From a halophilic archaeon (GTDB lineage Archaea; Halobacteriota; Halobacteria; Halobacteriales; Haladaptataceae): a stretch of 64,000 bases of DNA. Position 1 is the stretch's first letter, and every line of letters starts with the position of its first letter. The notes under the pieces are model-generated. The model was not told the DNA's origin, did not search any database, and saw only the letters and a list, made by a program, of their open reading frames with translations. The stretch is from the NCBI GenBank assembly GCA_003298465.1, contig QNGA01000004.1:124001-188000 (forward strand), written 5' to 3'. A program made the position numbers and the translations under genes. Positions 27,148-35,490 of this stretch are shown here, in pieces.

Positions 27148-27168
27148 TAGTGGGCTCGAAGACTGACT

Positions 27169-27528
27169 ATGAGCGGTAGTAGTTCAGGTTCCAATAATCC
27201 ACAGGTGGCTGCCGGCGTTCCAGACTCACTCGCCGACGAGCTGGCGTCGCTCGACGACGACGCGTTACGAGCAGTCGTCGGTTATGCACGGGACCTCCTG
27301 AACGAGCGGCTATCGATGGCGACTCTCATCGAAGAAAACGGCGACGAGGAGATCGCCGACATCGACGAACAGGGGGGATACACGTTGGTGACGAAGAAGC
27401 AGTCCTGTGCGGACGGTTGCGAGCACTGCCCCCACGGACCGTACCTCTATCGGGTGCGGCTAGAGCCGTCGCCGACCGACGACGAGCCGACGCTTCACTG
27501 GTCGTTTCTCGGCCGTGTGGAATCGTAA
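27169..27528 (+). CDS. Cys/His-motif protein of unknown function
   Basis: This 119-residue soluble protein has a low-complexity start, a helical segment (DSLADELASLDDDALRAVVG) and then the motif CADGCEHCPHGPYLYRVRLE, with three Cys and two His in a short span followed by a beta strand. The C..C..C-HGPY-Y pattern recalls the DUF6788-type proteins in which a Cys cluster precedes HGPYYY. It is divergent from trkA with overlapping promoters. No function can be assigned. Confidence 0.6.
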   Translation: MSGSSSGSNNPQVAAGVPDSLADELASLDDDALRAVVGYARDLLNERLSMATLIEENGDEEIADIDEQGGYTLVTKKQSCADGCEHCPHGPYLYRVRLEPSPTDDEPTLHWSFLGRVES

Positions 27529-27915
27529 CTCTCGACGACCCAAACCGACGCAACCCCGAAGCCCGATATCCCTCGGACGAAGGCGTCTATCGACATCCGG
27601 ACGAACCTGCCGGCAACAGGGCTCTTCCCCGATGATACACCCTATCAGGGAAGTCTCCGACTCATCCGACAGTACCGCTTCGAGCGTCGATACGAGAATG
27701 CGCGAGCAACTGCGCCTCCTTGGAGTACAAGAAGCTGTGACGGGATGCTCATCCAACCGGCTAACGGTCTTGTCAGCGGTCTAGTGCTCTTTCAACCCAA
27801 TTTCGGCATATACGTATTATCCGGTTACTCCTCGTTAAATAACGAAGGGAGGAAAGACTCGTGACGGCTGTTCAATCCGTTACAGCTGGTCATGACGGAA
27901 GCCGCGTCCGTGTTC
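27529..27915. other. 387-base gap without a supported gene
   Basis: Short open frames occur but none has a recognisable protein or start. Two palindromes are present: ATACGTAT at 27810-27817 and TCGTTA-AA-TAACGA at 27832-27845, both just downstream of the stop of the minus-strand permease. They could form the terminator of that gene or be protein-binding sites. Confidence 0.4.
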
Positions 27916-30360
27916 TTAACTACTGAACCACCTCTTCGCTTTGGAGGTCAGCCCGAGGTCCTTCTTCGCCATGATGACCGTCCCGTCCGACCCCCACCCA
28001 ATCTTCTCGGGGATCGACCCGAACACGAACTGCTGAAGCAGCCCTTCTCGGGTCGCACCTACGAGGACCACGTCGTACTTGTCGCTGCGGTCTACGATGG
28101 CGTCTACGACGCTCTCGTCTTCGATGATTTCGGTATTCACGTCCGCAGTTGCAAGACCGGCGGTGACCTCGTCGAAGAGTTCCTGCGCTTCCTGACGGTC
28201 ACTATCGCTCGTCTCGGGATCGATTACGTGAACGATGTCGATCCGTCCGTCGTGCTGAGACGCGAGGTCGTCCGCAAGGTCGGCTGCGAATTTGGCGTGA
28301 TCGCCGCCAGCCACCGGCACGAGCAGGTCATCGGCGTCACCGGTTGCATCGGGGCCGATGCGTTCGACCAACACGTCCGCATCAGCTTTCTGTGCTATCT
28401 TGTCTACATTACTTCCGAGGACGATGTCGCGGCGCTGGCTCTTGTGCTGGCCCTCCCAGCCCATGAGCACCATCTCGCTGTCGTACTGGTCGATCGTGTT
28501 TAGAATCGCCTCCGCAACGTCGTGGCCGACTCGAACCACGCCGCTGACGGGGACGTCCGCGTCCCTCGCCACGTCCATCGCCTTGTTCACCACGTCCCGT
28601 TCCGCGTCGACGTACTCACGACCCTGCGAGACGGGCGTTTGATGGGGCACGGTGACGACGCTCATCACGAGAATTTCGCCGTCGTTTTCGCGAGCGATAT
28701 CTATCGCCGACCGCATCAGTTGCTCGGAGTTCGTCTCGTTCGAAACCGGCACGACGATCTGGTTCTCGCTCTCTCGCGGCGTCTCCTCCCGAACCAGCGT
28801 CGGCGTCTCTTCCTCCATCTGCTCCGCTTCCTGCTTCGTGGAGTAGCCGTAGTACACCGCGAGACCGAGTCCCATCCACACCGCGGACGTCACGAGCGCG
28901 ATGAGACCGTGATTGCTCGTGCCGATGCCGACCGCTTCGAGTCCGAGGGTGTAGATGAGGAACGGCGTCAGCAGGAACTGGAGACCGATTCCGATCAACG
29001 GCGGCCACGGCATGAACGGCACTTCGTACGTCCGCGGCAGGTCCGGGTGCGTCTGGCGCATCCGGATGACCGTCCAGTTTACCTGCACGAACAGCAGGAT
29101 GAACATGATGTCCGCCGAGGCCGCGACCGCCTCGATCGGGAGCGCAACGGCCATTACTGCGATGATGACCGCCGACGAGAAAATGGCGAAGTACGGCGTC
29201 TTCTGATCGGAGTCGATTTTCTCGAAGATTCCGGGGAGCGCCCGGTCCCGACCCATGGCGAACGAGACGCGACTCGAGGAGTACACCGTCGCGTTCAGCG
29301 CACTCATCGTCGCCGCCAGCCCCGCGAACAGAAGGAGCGGAACGCCGTAGGGGACGAACTGGCCCGCCGCACGGATGATCCCCATCTCGCCGAGCTGTCC
29401 CATGATCTCCCACGAATAAACCGCCTGTTGACCGCTGATTCCGGCTTGTTGGACGAGGTTCTGGGTGACGCTGATGCCGCCGATGGACGCGAACGCGACT
29501 AGCACGTAGATGGGGACGACGATGACCATCGAGTAGAACACGGCTTTCGGGATGTTCGTCCCCGGGTCGACGACTTCCTCACCGGATTGAACAATAATTT
29601 CGTATCCCTCGAACGCGATGTAGGTGAACCCCATCGCGCCGGCGATACCGAAGAGGCCGTTCGGCGCGTACGTGGGGCTGCTGAGGAACTTAGCCGGCCA
29701 GTTCGGCGTGTTGACTGTGGCGAGAATGCCGAAGGCGATGAAGATGCCAAGAACGACGACCTTGATACCGGTGACGACGATACCGATGGTTCCAGTTTCC
29801 TCGGCGCCGCGGTAATTGATGTAGGCGAAAAGGCTGATCATCCCCACGGCGAAGAGCTTCTCCAGCATGTGACCGTTGATGAACCCGAGGATTTGGATAT
29901 GGCCGCCCCCGGGTCCCGGGGCAGGAAGGAATCCTGCGTAGTGAACGAGCTCGAGGAGGAATGCCCCAAAGGTGACGGCGTAGAGCGAACAGGCGACGGC
30001 GTGGGCGAACCAGCTCATCCAGCCCGCGTAGAACCCGTTTGGGTCTACGAGCGCTTCTTTCACCCAGAGGTATCCCCCACCCGCTTCGGGGAATGCAGCC
30101 CCGAGTTCCGCATACGACACCGCCGTGAACATCGCCACGAATCCGTTCAAAATGAAGGCCGCCGTCAGGGCGGGCCCGGCGAGTCCGGCAGCGAAGCCGG
30201 TAAGCGCAAATACCCCTGCGCCGATCATCGCTCCGACGCCGATGAAGGTGACGTCGGAAAGGCTCATGTCTCGTGAGAGTTCCGTCTCGACATCACCACC
30301 CCCACCTTCTCCTGTTGTATCTTCTGTAGTAGCTGTTTCTTCCGAAGATTCTTCACTCAT
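27916..30360 (-). CDS. APC-superfamily permease fused to two UspA domains (third copy)
   Basis: The 814-residue protein has a hydrophilic Thr/Glu-rich N-terminus, a 12-13 TM APC permease (signature VTFIGVGAMIGAGVFALTGF, residues about 35-500) and two Usp domains (about 545-675 and 680-800). Both nucleotide loops are well kept: GWEGQHKSQRRDIVLGS and GATREGLLQQFVFGS. It is the most G+C-rich of the three fusions, suggesting older residence. It starts at ATG 30360. Upstream sequence holds a GCGTGTACGC palindrome that may be its operator and, further out, the divergent Lrp-RCK regulator gene. Confidence 0.86.
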   Translation of the reverse strand: MSEESSEETATTEDTTGEGGGGDVETELSRDMSLSDVTFIGVGAMIGAGVFALTGFAAGLAGPALTAAFILNGFVAMFTAVSYAELGAAFPEAGGGYLWVKEALVDPNGFYAGWMSWFAHAVACSLYAVTFGAFLLELVHYAGFLPAPGPGGGHIQILGFINGHMLEKLFAVGMISLFAYINYRGAEETGTIGIVVTGIKVVVLGIFIAFGILATVNTPNWPAKFLSSPTYAPNGLFGIAGAMGFTYIAFEGYEIIVQSGEEVVDPGTNIPKAVFYSMVIVVPIYVLVAFASIGGISVTQNLVQQAGISGQQAVYSWEIMGQLGEMGIIRAAGQFVPYGVPLLLFAGLAATMSALNATVYSSSRVSFAMGRDRALPGIFEKIDSDQKTPYFAIFSSAVIIAVMAVALPIEAVAASADIMFILLFVQVNWTVIRMRQTHPDLPRTYEVPFMPWPPLIGIGLQFLLTPFLIYTLGLEAVGIGTSNHGLIALVTSAVWMGLGLAVYYGYSTKQEAEQMEEETPTLVREETPRESENQIVVPVSNETNSEQLMRSAIDIARENDGEILVMSVVTVPHQTPVSQGREYVDAERDVVNKAMDVARDADVPVSGVVRVGHDVAEAILNTIDQYDSEMVLMGWEGQHKSQRRDIVLGSNVDKIAQKADADVLVERIGPDATGDADDLLVPVAGGDHAKFAADLADDLASQHDGRIDIVHVIDPETSDSDRQEAQELFDEVTAGLATADVNTEIIEDESVVDAIVDRSDKYDVVLVGATREGLLQQFVFGSIPEKIGWGSDGTVIMAKKDLGLTSKAKRWFSS

Positions 30361-30407
30361 CTACTCCCGATAGCGGAGGAACACTAAAAAACTAACTGGC
30401 GGATGTA

Positions 30408-30417
30408 GCGTGTACGC
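30408..30417. promoter_or_regulatory. GCGTGTACGC palindrome upstream of the third permease-Usp gene
   Basis: The 10-base sequence GCGTGTACGC (GCGT-GT-ACGC) lies 48-57 bases before the start of the minus-strand permease. Its core CGTGTACG is shared with the palindrome over the start of the Lrp-RCK gene 300 bases away, so both could be sites for that regulator. Confidence 0.35.
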
Positions 30418-30565
30418 CAGTGGCTATCGATTCGTGCTCCCGTCGCTCAAGCGCGCTCTCGCGAACGATGGCCGCTACGTCGACGACTCCTGTTCGCCCG
30501 AAAGCAGGCAGTGGAGGAAACGAAGGGCCGCGCCTCTGCCACCACTGGTATCGATGAGGGCGACG

Positions 30566-30600
30566 TCTTGAGTTACCCACGGCTTCAGCCGTGGGATTCA
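30566..30600. mobile_element. Orphan IS200/IS605-type end hairpin
   Basis: CCCACGGC-TTCA-GCCGTGGG (30576-30595) is an 8-bp perfect hairpin flanked by TTGAGTTA on the left and ATTCA on the right. This is the recurring end structure of haloarchaeal IS605/IS1341-type (TnpB) elements. No transposase or TnpB gene is nearby, so it is a solo end or a small non-autonomous element. It lies within the 367-base gap 30361-30727, which otherwise holds only the putative operators listed separately. Confidence 0.5.
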
Positions 30601-30715
30601 GCGTGAACTCCCGTTCTGTCCGATTCCTCGGCAAGAAAATAGCCTCCGTTCACGGTCACCATCCCGCTGTTCAAGCGCACACCCAAGGGTGCGAAAATGG
30701 TTTGGTACCATGTAG

Positions 30716-30729
30716 ATACGTGTACGTAT
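30716..30729. promoter_or_regulatory. Perfect ATACGT-GT-ACGTAT palindrome over the Lrp-RCK start codon
   Basis: The 14-base palindrome ends on the AT of the ATG at 30728. Binding here would block leaderless translation or transcription initiation, as expected for autorepression by an Lrp-type dimer. Confidence 0.5.
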
Positions 30730-31483
30730 GGGCTATCGGCTCGACGAGATCGACCGGAGAATCATCTACCATTTGATGAGAAACGCGCGTGACACCTCGG
30801 CACCACAGATAGCGGACGAGGTCAGCGTCTCGCCGGGGACGATCCGCAACCGCATCCAGCAGATGGAGGACCACGGCATCATCACCGGGTTCCACGCCGC
30901 CATCGACTTCGAACGGACCGACGGACGACTGACGAACCTCTACACCTGTACCGCAGAGGTTTCCGACCGCGAAGCGCTCGCCAAACGCATCTTCGACATC
31001 TCCGGCGTCGTCAACGTCCGCGAACTCATGAGCGGCCAGGGGAACCTCCAGGTCAAGGCCATCGGGTCCGATACGAACGACCTCGCTCGTATCTCCCGGG
31101 AACTGACGAACTACGGCCTCGAAATCGTCGAGGAGAGCCTGATCCAGAGCGAAATCTCCCATCCGTACCATCCATTCGGTCCGGACGAAGGCCAGGAACG
31201 ACTCGAACTCACGGACTTCATGAGTCTCTCCGGTGACGCCGAAGTCGTCGAATTCGTCGTCGACGAGGAAGCGCCCATAGCCGGGAAGACGCTCGAAGAA
31301 GCGGGGAACGAAGGACTCATCGAAACCGAACTTCTCGTCATCTCGATCGAACGCGGCGACGCGATGCTCACACCGAAGGGGGAGACACGCATCCAGTCGG
31401 ACGACGTGATAACCGTCTTCTCGCGCGGCGGCGTCTCGAAAGACCTGCTCACGGGGTTCACCGCCGACCAAATCGAGGAGTAG
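30728..31483 (+). CDS. Lrp/AsnC-type regulator fused to an RCK_C (TrkA-C) domain
   Basis: The 251-residue protein has an AsnC/Lrp helix-turn-helix (residues about 6-55: [18 protein letters not shown] to [16 protein letters not shown]), a RAM-like alpha/beta domain (about 65-140), and an RCK_C domain (about 168-240: [20 protein letters not shown]). The last part is strikingly like the ends of both TrkA proteins nearby (for example [20 protein letters not shown]). RCK_C domains in other proteins bind small ligands, in several bacteria c-di-AMP. I infer a transcription factor that senses the same signal as the K+ channel regulators and controls transport genes here. The fusion is annotated in other haloarchaea, but I know of no established ligand. 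Confidence 0.85.
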   Translation: MGYRLDEIDRRIIYHLMRNARDTSAPQIADEVSVSPGTIRNRIQQMEDHGIITGFHAAIDFERTDGRLTNLYTCTAEVSDREALAKRIFDISGVVNVRELMSGQGNLQVKAIGSDTNDLARISRELTNYGLEIVEESLIQSEISHPYHPFGPDEGQERLELTDFMSLSGDAEVVEFVVDEEAPIAGKTLEEAGNEGLIETELLVISIERGDAMLTPKGETRIQSDDVITVFSRGGVSKDLLTGFTADQIEE

Positions 31484-31642
31484 TCTCGCTACGCTATCGC
31501 GAACGAGGATTCCTCGGCAGCGAGAGCGACCAACGAGATTCGAGACGCGTCGACAGCGGACTGCTCGACCGACTTCCGTTGCCGTCTCTCCGGTTTCGGG
31601 GAACAGCGCGTACGGTGATTCACGTCCTCGGGAAGACGGTGG

Positions 31643-32344
31643 TTACTCGCGGACGACGATTATCGGTCGATCCGTCTGCTCGGCGATCGACTCGTAGGTC
31701 TTGCCGAACACGCGCTCGAGCGACGACGCCTGGGTCTCGCCCATCACCAGAAGTTCGTAGTCTCGCGCCGCCTGACTTATCGCAAACGGCGGGTCGTCCG
31801 AGACGACTACCTCCGTATCGATGCGCGTCCGCGGGAATCCCTCGTCGACGAGGTGGTCGCGGACCGTCGACAGCATCTCGCGCCCTGCCTCCACGTCGTC
31901 GTCGCTGTCGGCGACGTGGAACAGCGTCGTGTGCAGGAGGACGTCCTCGTCGAGCGTACTCACGAGGTCGGTGACGGGCTCCTGGAACTTCGCCTCTCGA
32001 AGGGGAACCAGCACCCTGCCAAGGGTCGTGATGGGATTCGGGACGAGCAGCGCGTCGACGTCGCGGTCTTCGGCGACCGTCGTTGGGACGTCGCTCACGT
32101 CCTCGTCCATGACCAGTTCGACGTCCGCCGTCTCGCCGCTCTGAGAGAATTGGTTCGCCAGAGTGTACAGGGTATCGTAAGCTTCGACCTCTCGGCGCTG
32201 TCGCTCGTCCGCGTTCACGTTCGATGGTGTCTCGTACACCCCGAGTAACAGTACCCGACACGAGGTGAGACAGTCGATGAACGTAGACGGGAGCGGATCG
32301 GGGTCGGGAAACTCGACCGGAATGAGTACGGTTTGGGGCTCCAT
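31643..32344 (-). CDS. Tandem UspA-family protein
   Basis: The 233-residue protein begins like a Usp (MEPQTVLIPVEFPDPDP). Its N-terminal half (to about 135) is degenerate with loop VPNPITTLGRVLVPLREA; the C-terminal half (about 140-233) has a recognisable end ARDYELLVMGETQASSLERV and TDRPIIVVRE. The loop GETQASSLERVFG lacks the complete nucleotide motif. The gene is convergent with the Lrp-RCK regulator. Upstream, TTTAAAAGTAC gives a TATA box and TACGTA (32359-32364) sits between it and the start, a possible regulator half-site. Confidence 0.75.
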   Translation of the reverse strand: MEPQTVLIPVEFPDPDPLPSTFIDCLTSCRVLLLGVYETPSNVNADERQRREVEAYDTLYTLANQFSQSGETADVELVMDEDVSDVPTTVAEDRDVDALLVPNPITTLGRVLVPLREAKFQEPVTDLVSTLDEDVLLHTTLFHVADSDDDVEAGREMLSTVRDHLVDEGFPRTRIDTEVVVSDDPPFAISQAARDYELLVMGETQASSLERVFGKTYESIAEQTDRPIIVVRE

Positions 32345-32715
32345 GGTTCTTTAACCAGTACGTAATACGCACCTGCAGTTTAAAAGTACTACTGGATGAT
32401 TATTCCTAACGCGGATAGAATACGGTATCGATAATCACACAGCGTGGACGGCGGATTCCGTGAACCAGGAGTCGAGGTCTCGAAGCGGTCTCCCGAGCGA
32501 GTGAGTGCTCGACACGAGTGGCGGTAGTGTCGGAGACCCGTCGCCCTCGTCTACGGCCATCGACTGAACCGTAACCGACGTCCGTACCGGCGTTGGTCTT
32601 TTTCGAACGTGAGGAGCCATTCGAGGCAGTTCTCACGATGCGATCGGTAATCGACCAGCTGTCGCTGGGTGAGATACCGACGTCAGGGCAGAATCGGGAG
32701 AAAGCGCGGGTGAAA
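32345..32715. other. 371-base gap between Usp gene and tRNA-Glu
   Basis: The left end holds the Usp promoter (TTTAAAAGTAC and TACGTA on the plus strand near 32359-32388). The rest contains only short open frames with no family resemblance; a 61-codon minus-strand frame at 32435-32620 lacks supporting features. The stretch includes part of the 3' flank of the tRNA gene. Confidence 0.4.
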
Positions 32716-32790
32716 TGCTCCGTCAGGGATTCGAACCCTGGTCCTTGCCGTGAGAGGGCAAGATGATTGGCCGGACTACACCAACGGAGC
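32716..32790 (-). tRNA. tRNA-Glu (anticodon CTC)
   Basis: On the minus strand the 75-base sequence folds as a cloverleaf: acceptor GCTCCGT/ACGGAGC, anticodon stem TTGCC/GGCAA with loop CTCTCAC (anticodon CTC), T arm with GGTTCGAATCC, and discriminator A. CCA is not encoded. A TATA-like GTTAAACG lies about 30-38 bases upstream. Confidence 0.95.
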
Positions 32791-32922
32791 GTCCTTCGCA
32801 CTTCCGGGTAGTTCCACTGAACGTTTAACAGTTGCGCTTCAGGGCCGCCCTGTCCCGGTTTGCCATATTAGCCGGACGATATCTCTCTCCGAACCGACGT
32901 AAGTGCTAGCGAAAAGGGAGGG

Positions 32923-34095
32923 TTATTCGTCGAGCGGTGACCCGGCAGCGTCGGGTTCGTGACCGTCGAGACTGATGATGTTCTCCCGGCCGACCCGGAG
33001 CTTACTGATGTCGCCCTCGTCTTCCATCTCCGAGAGGAGCATGCTCACCTTGGACTTCGACCACCCCGTTTCCTCGACGATGTTCACCTGCTTCATCCGT
33101 CCCCCGTTGTCGTGCAGCAGTTTCTTCACCCGGGCCTCGTCGGTCAGGAGTTCCTCGTCGCTGACCGCGGGCTCTCCGCCGGTGCTGCCACCGCTTTCCG
33201 GCTTGGCCGGCGGTGGACCGCCGGGACCGGCGTCCGGCCCCCCGTCGTCGGTCGATAACCCGCCGATCCCACCCTGTCGCCACGCGAACGCCGCGGCGAG
33301 ACCGACGATGACGACGACCGCCGCGACGAACCACATCATCGGCGAGTCCGACGTCGGTTCCTCGCCGTTCTGGCCGGGCGAGGTAGTTCCGCTGGTGGTC
33401 GTGGTCGTCGTGGCCGAGACGTTCTGGTTCGGCGCTTTGAACTTCACGAGCGGGCGCTGGTCGTTGAACTTCTGCTCGCCGGACCAGGAGACGCTGTCGC
33501 TCTCTGCGAGCGTGTCACCGGTCATGTTCCGCCCCTGGGCCGGTTTCGCAGAGGCGAACGTCATTTCTTTCTTGCCCGGTTCGACGACGAGCGTCTGGTT
33601 CTGTCCGAGATACAGTCCGTCCTGAAACACGTCGCCGATTGCGACGTGGCCGTTGTCGCCCATGTACGTGAACGAGGTCCACTTGAACGACATCTCGACG
33701 ACGCCGAGATTCTTCTCCACTCCGACGCCTTCGAGTCGGGCGTTCTTCGAGAAGTTCTCGGCTCTCATCACGCGTCCAGTCTGGTTCGCTGCGTTCGAGG
33801 TGAGTCCGACCGCGTTCTCCTTGAAATTCGTGTACAGCGGAGTGCTGGAGCTGTTGAATTGCTTGGCGAACTGGCGGAACTGCTGTCGTTCACTGTCGTT
33901 CTCGAGCGTTCGCTCGTAGTGGAACGTCCACCGTGCGGAACTGTTGTCGTAGACGACGATCCGGAACTCCACGTTGTCGAACTCCTGGGAGGTCGTGATG
34001 GTCTGCTTCGTCGCCGTCGTCGATTGACTCCCGAATGCCGGAAGAGAGCCGGCGAGTAGCATGACGACGAGGCCGACAGCCAGGAGCCGTCTCAT
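32923..34095 (-). CDS. Membrane-anchored winged-helix protein with extracellular domain
   Basis: The 390-residue protein has a signal peptide (residues 1-24), an extracellular beta-rich domain of about 200 residues with many NxS/T sequons, a Thr-rich linker (TTTTTTSGTTSPG), one TM helix (about 253-272), a Gly/Pro-rich cytoplasmic linker, and a C-terminal wHTH (about 320-372: LLHDNGGRMKQVNIVEETGW). Haloarchaea have a family of such one-pass proteins thought to link an outside signal to DNA binding; target genes are unknown. The gene is leaderless, with TATA CTTTTATATCC about 20-33 bases before ATG 34095. Confidence 0.8.
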   Translation of the reverse strand: MRRLLAVGLVVMLLAGSLPAFGSQSTTATKQTITTSQEFDNVEFRIVVYDNSSARWTFHYERTLENDSERQQFRQFAKQFNSSSTPLYTNFKENAVGLTSNAANQTGRVMRAENFSKNARLEGVGVEKNLGVVEMSFKWTSFTYMGDNGHVAIGDVFQDGLYLGQNQTLVVEPGKKEMTFASAKPAQGRNMTGDTLAESDSVSWSGEQKFNDQRPLVKFKAPNQNVSATTTTTTSGTTSPGQNGEEPTSDSPMMWFVAAVVVIVGLAAAFAWRQGGIGGLSTDDGGPDAGPGGPPPAKPESGGSTGGEPAVSDEELLTDEARVKKLLHDNGGRMKQVNIVEETGWSKSKVSMLLSEMEDEGDISKLRVGRENIISLDGHEPDAAGSPLDE

Positions 34096-34146
34096 GTATA
34101 TACTTGGTCCATGCCTGGATATAAAAGACCTTGTGACGTGGCTTTC

Positions 34147-35301
34147 TCACCGACAGATGGTCCCAGCTGCCAAGACCCGTGTTGGCGATTCCCACGCCGT
34201 CGCGTCCTCGCGAGGGTTCGAATCGAGGACGAGGAGGTCGGCGCGGTAGCCTTCCTCGACCAGTCCCACGTCGTCCAGCCCCAGCAGGTCGGCGGCGTTG
34301 ACCGTGGCCGCCTCCAGCGCGCCCCGGGGCGAGAGGCCGTACTCGACCATCAACTGGAGTTCCTCGGGTGCGTCGGCGAGATGGTTGAACGGCGTGCCGG
34401 CGTCGGTGCCCATCGCCACGTCGACCCCCGCCTCCAGCGCGTGTTCGAACGCGTCCGCGAACGCGTCGCTCGCTGCCTCCGCCTTCTCGACTGCGAACTC
34501 GGGGATGCCGGCCTCGGTGCCCGCCTCGATGATACCGTCGAGTGCCTTCGCGGTCGGTACCCAGTACGTGCCTTCCTCGGCCATCAGTTCGGCGGCTTCG
34601 CGGTCCATGAACGTGCCGTGTTCGACGCTGGAGATGCCGGCCCGGACGGCGTTCTTGATGCCCGCCGCGCCGTGGGCGTGCGCGGCGGTCGGGACGCGCT
34701 TCGCGTTGGCCGCGTCGACGAGCGCCGTCAGTTCCTCCTCGTCGAGTTCCGGCGCGCCGGTGAGCGCTCCCTCCGTCAGCACGCCCCCGGTCGCCATGCA
34801 CTTCACCACGTCCGCACCGCGTTTGAGCTGTTCGCGGACCGCCTTCTTGACCTCCGCCGTCCCATCCGCTTCCCGGCCGAACCAGTGGCCGTGTCCGCCG
34901 GTCATGACGACGTTCTCGCCGCATGCGAGCACGCGCGGACCTTCCAGAACGCCCGCCTCGACCGCCCGTCCGGCGTCGAGCGCGAGCGTCGTCGGCGCGC
35001 CGAGGTCGCGGACAGTCGTCACGCCCGCGTCGAGCGCGTCCGCGAGGTTCGCCGCCGCGCGGTAGGCCAGCATCGTCTCGCTCTCGGCGTTGATTTCGGC
35101 GGGGTCCGGCCGTCCGTCCATCATCAGGTGGACGTGCGAGTCTATCAGTCCGGGCGCGACGTACCGGCCGCCGGCGTCTATCTCCTCGTCGGCGTCGTCC
35201 GGCACGTCACCGACCGCCGCGATTTCGCCGCCGTCGACCGCCACGTCCGCTTCGCGGACGCCGTTCGCGTCCACGACCTCCGCACCGCGAAGTACGAGCA
35301 T
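34147..35301 (-). CDS. Amidohydrolase-family metal-dependent hydrolase
   Basis: The 384-residue protein belongs to the amidohydrolase superfamily (imidazolonepropionase/prolidase-like branch). Metal ligands are visible as the LIDSHVHLMMDG motif (HxH), a conserved Lys in KRGADVVKCMATGG (probably the bridging Lys), HAHGAAGIKNAVRAG, SVEHGTFMD, and the terminal Asp in MGTDAGTP. It removes an amide or peptide-like bond using one or two metals. Many relatives act on Xaa-Pro or Xaa-Arg dipeptides or N-acyl compounds; the substrate cannot be told here. The gene is single and divergent from the PLP enzyme at 35491. Confidence 0.83.
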   Translation of the reverse strand: MLVLRGAEVVDANGVREADVAVDGGEIAAVGDVPDDADEEIDAGGRYVAPGLIDSHVHLMMDGRPDPAEINAESETMLAYRAAANLADALDAGVTTVRDLGAPTTLALDAGRAVEAGVLEGPRVLACGENVVMTGGHGHWFGREADGTAEVKKAVREQLKRGADVVKCMATGGVLTEGALTGAPELDEEELTALVDAANAKRVPTAAHAHGAAGIKNAVRAGISSVEHGTFMDREAAELMAEEGTYWVPTAKALDGIIEAGTEAGIPEFAVEKAEAASDAFADAFEHALEAGVDVAMGTDAGTPFNHLADAPEELQLMVEYGLSPRGALEAATVNAADLLGLDDVGLVEEGYRADLLVLDSNPREDATAWESPTRVLAAGTICR

Positions 35302-35490
35302 GTCCTTCCACTCCGTGGCGGATAGCGTAAATCCCCGGGTTCCGGCAGGGGGGCGACCACGCTGGACGACCGTCTATCGACGACCCCGCGACCGTCCGTC
35401 GTCGAGACCGGCCGGCAGGCGTTCGTCGATGGCGTTCCGAATCGACCGCGAAGGACAAGAGTAACCTGCCGGGCCTCCGTCCAATCGGAC

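Noticed and set aside
32435..32620. 61-codon minus-strand frame in the gap before tRNA-Glu
   Set aside because: No promoter, ribosome-binding site or family likeness.
34205..34220. GGGTTCGAATCG resembling a tRNA T loop
   Set aside because: It lies inside the amidohydrolase coding region and no cloverleaf can be formed around it.
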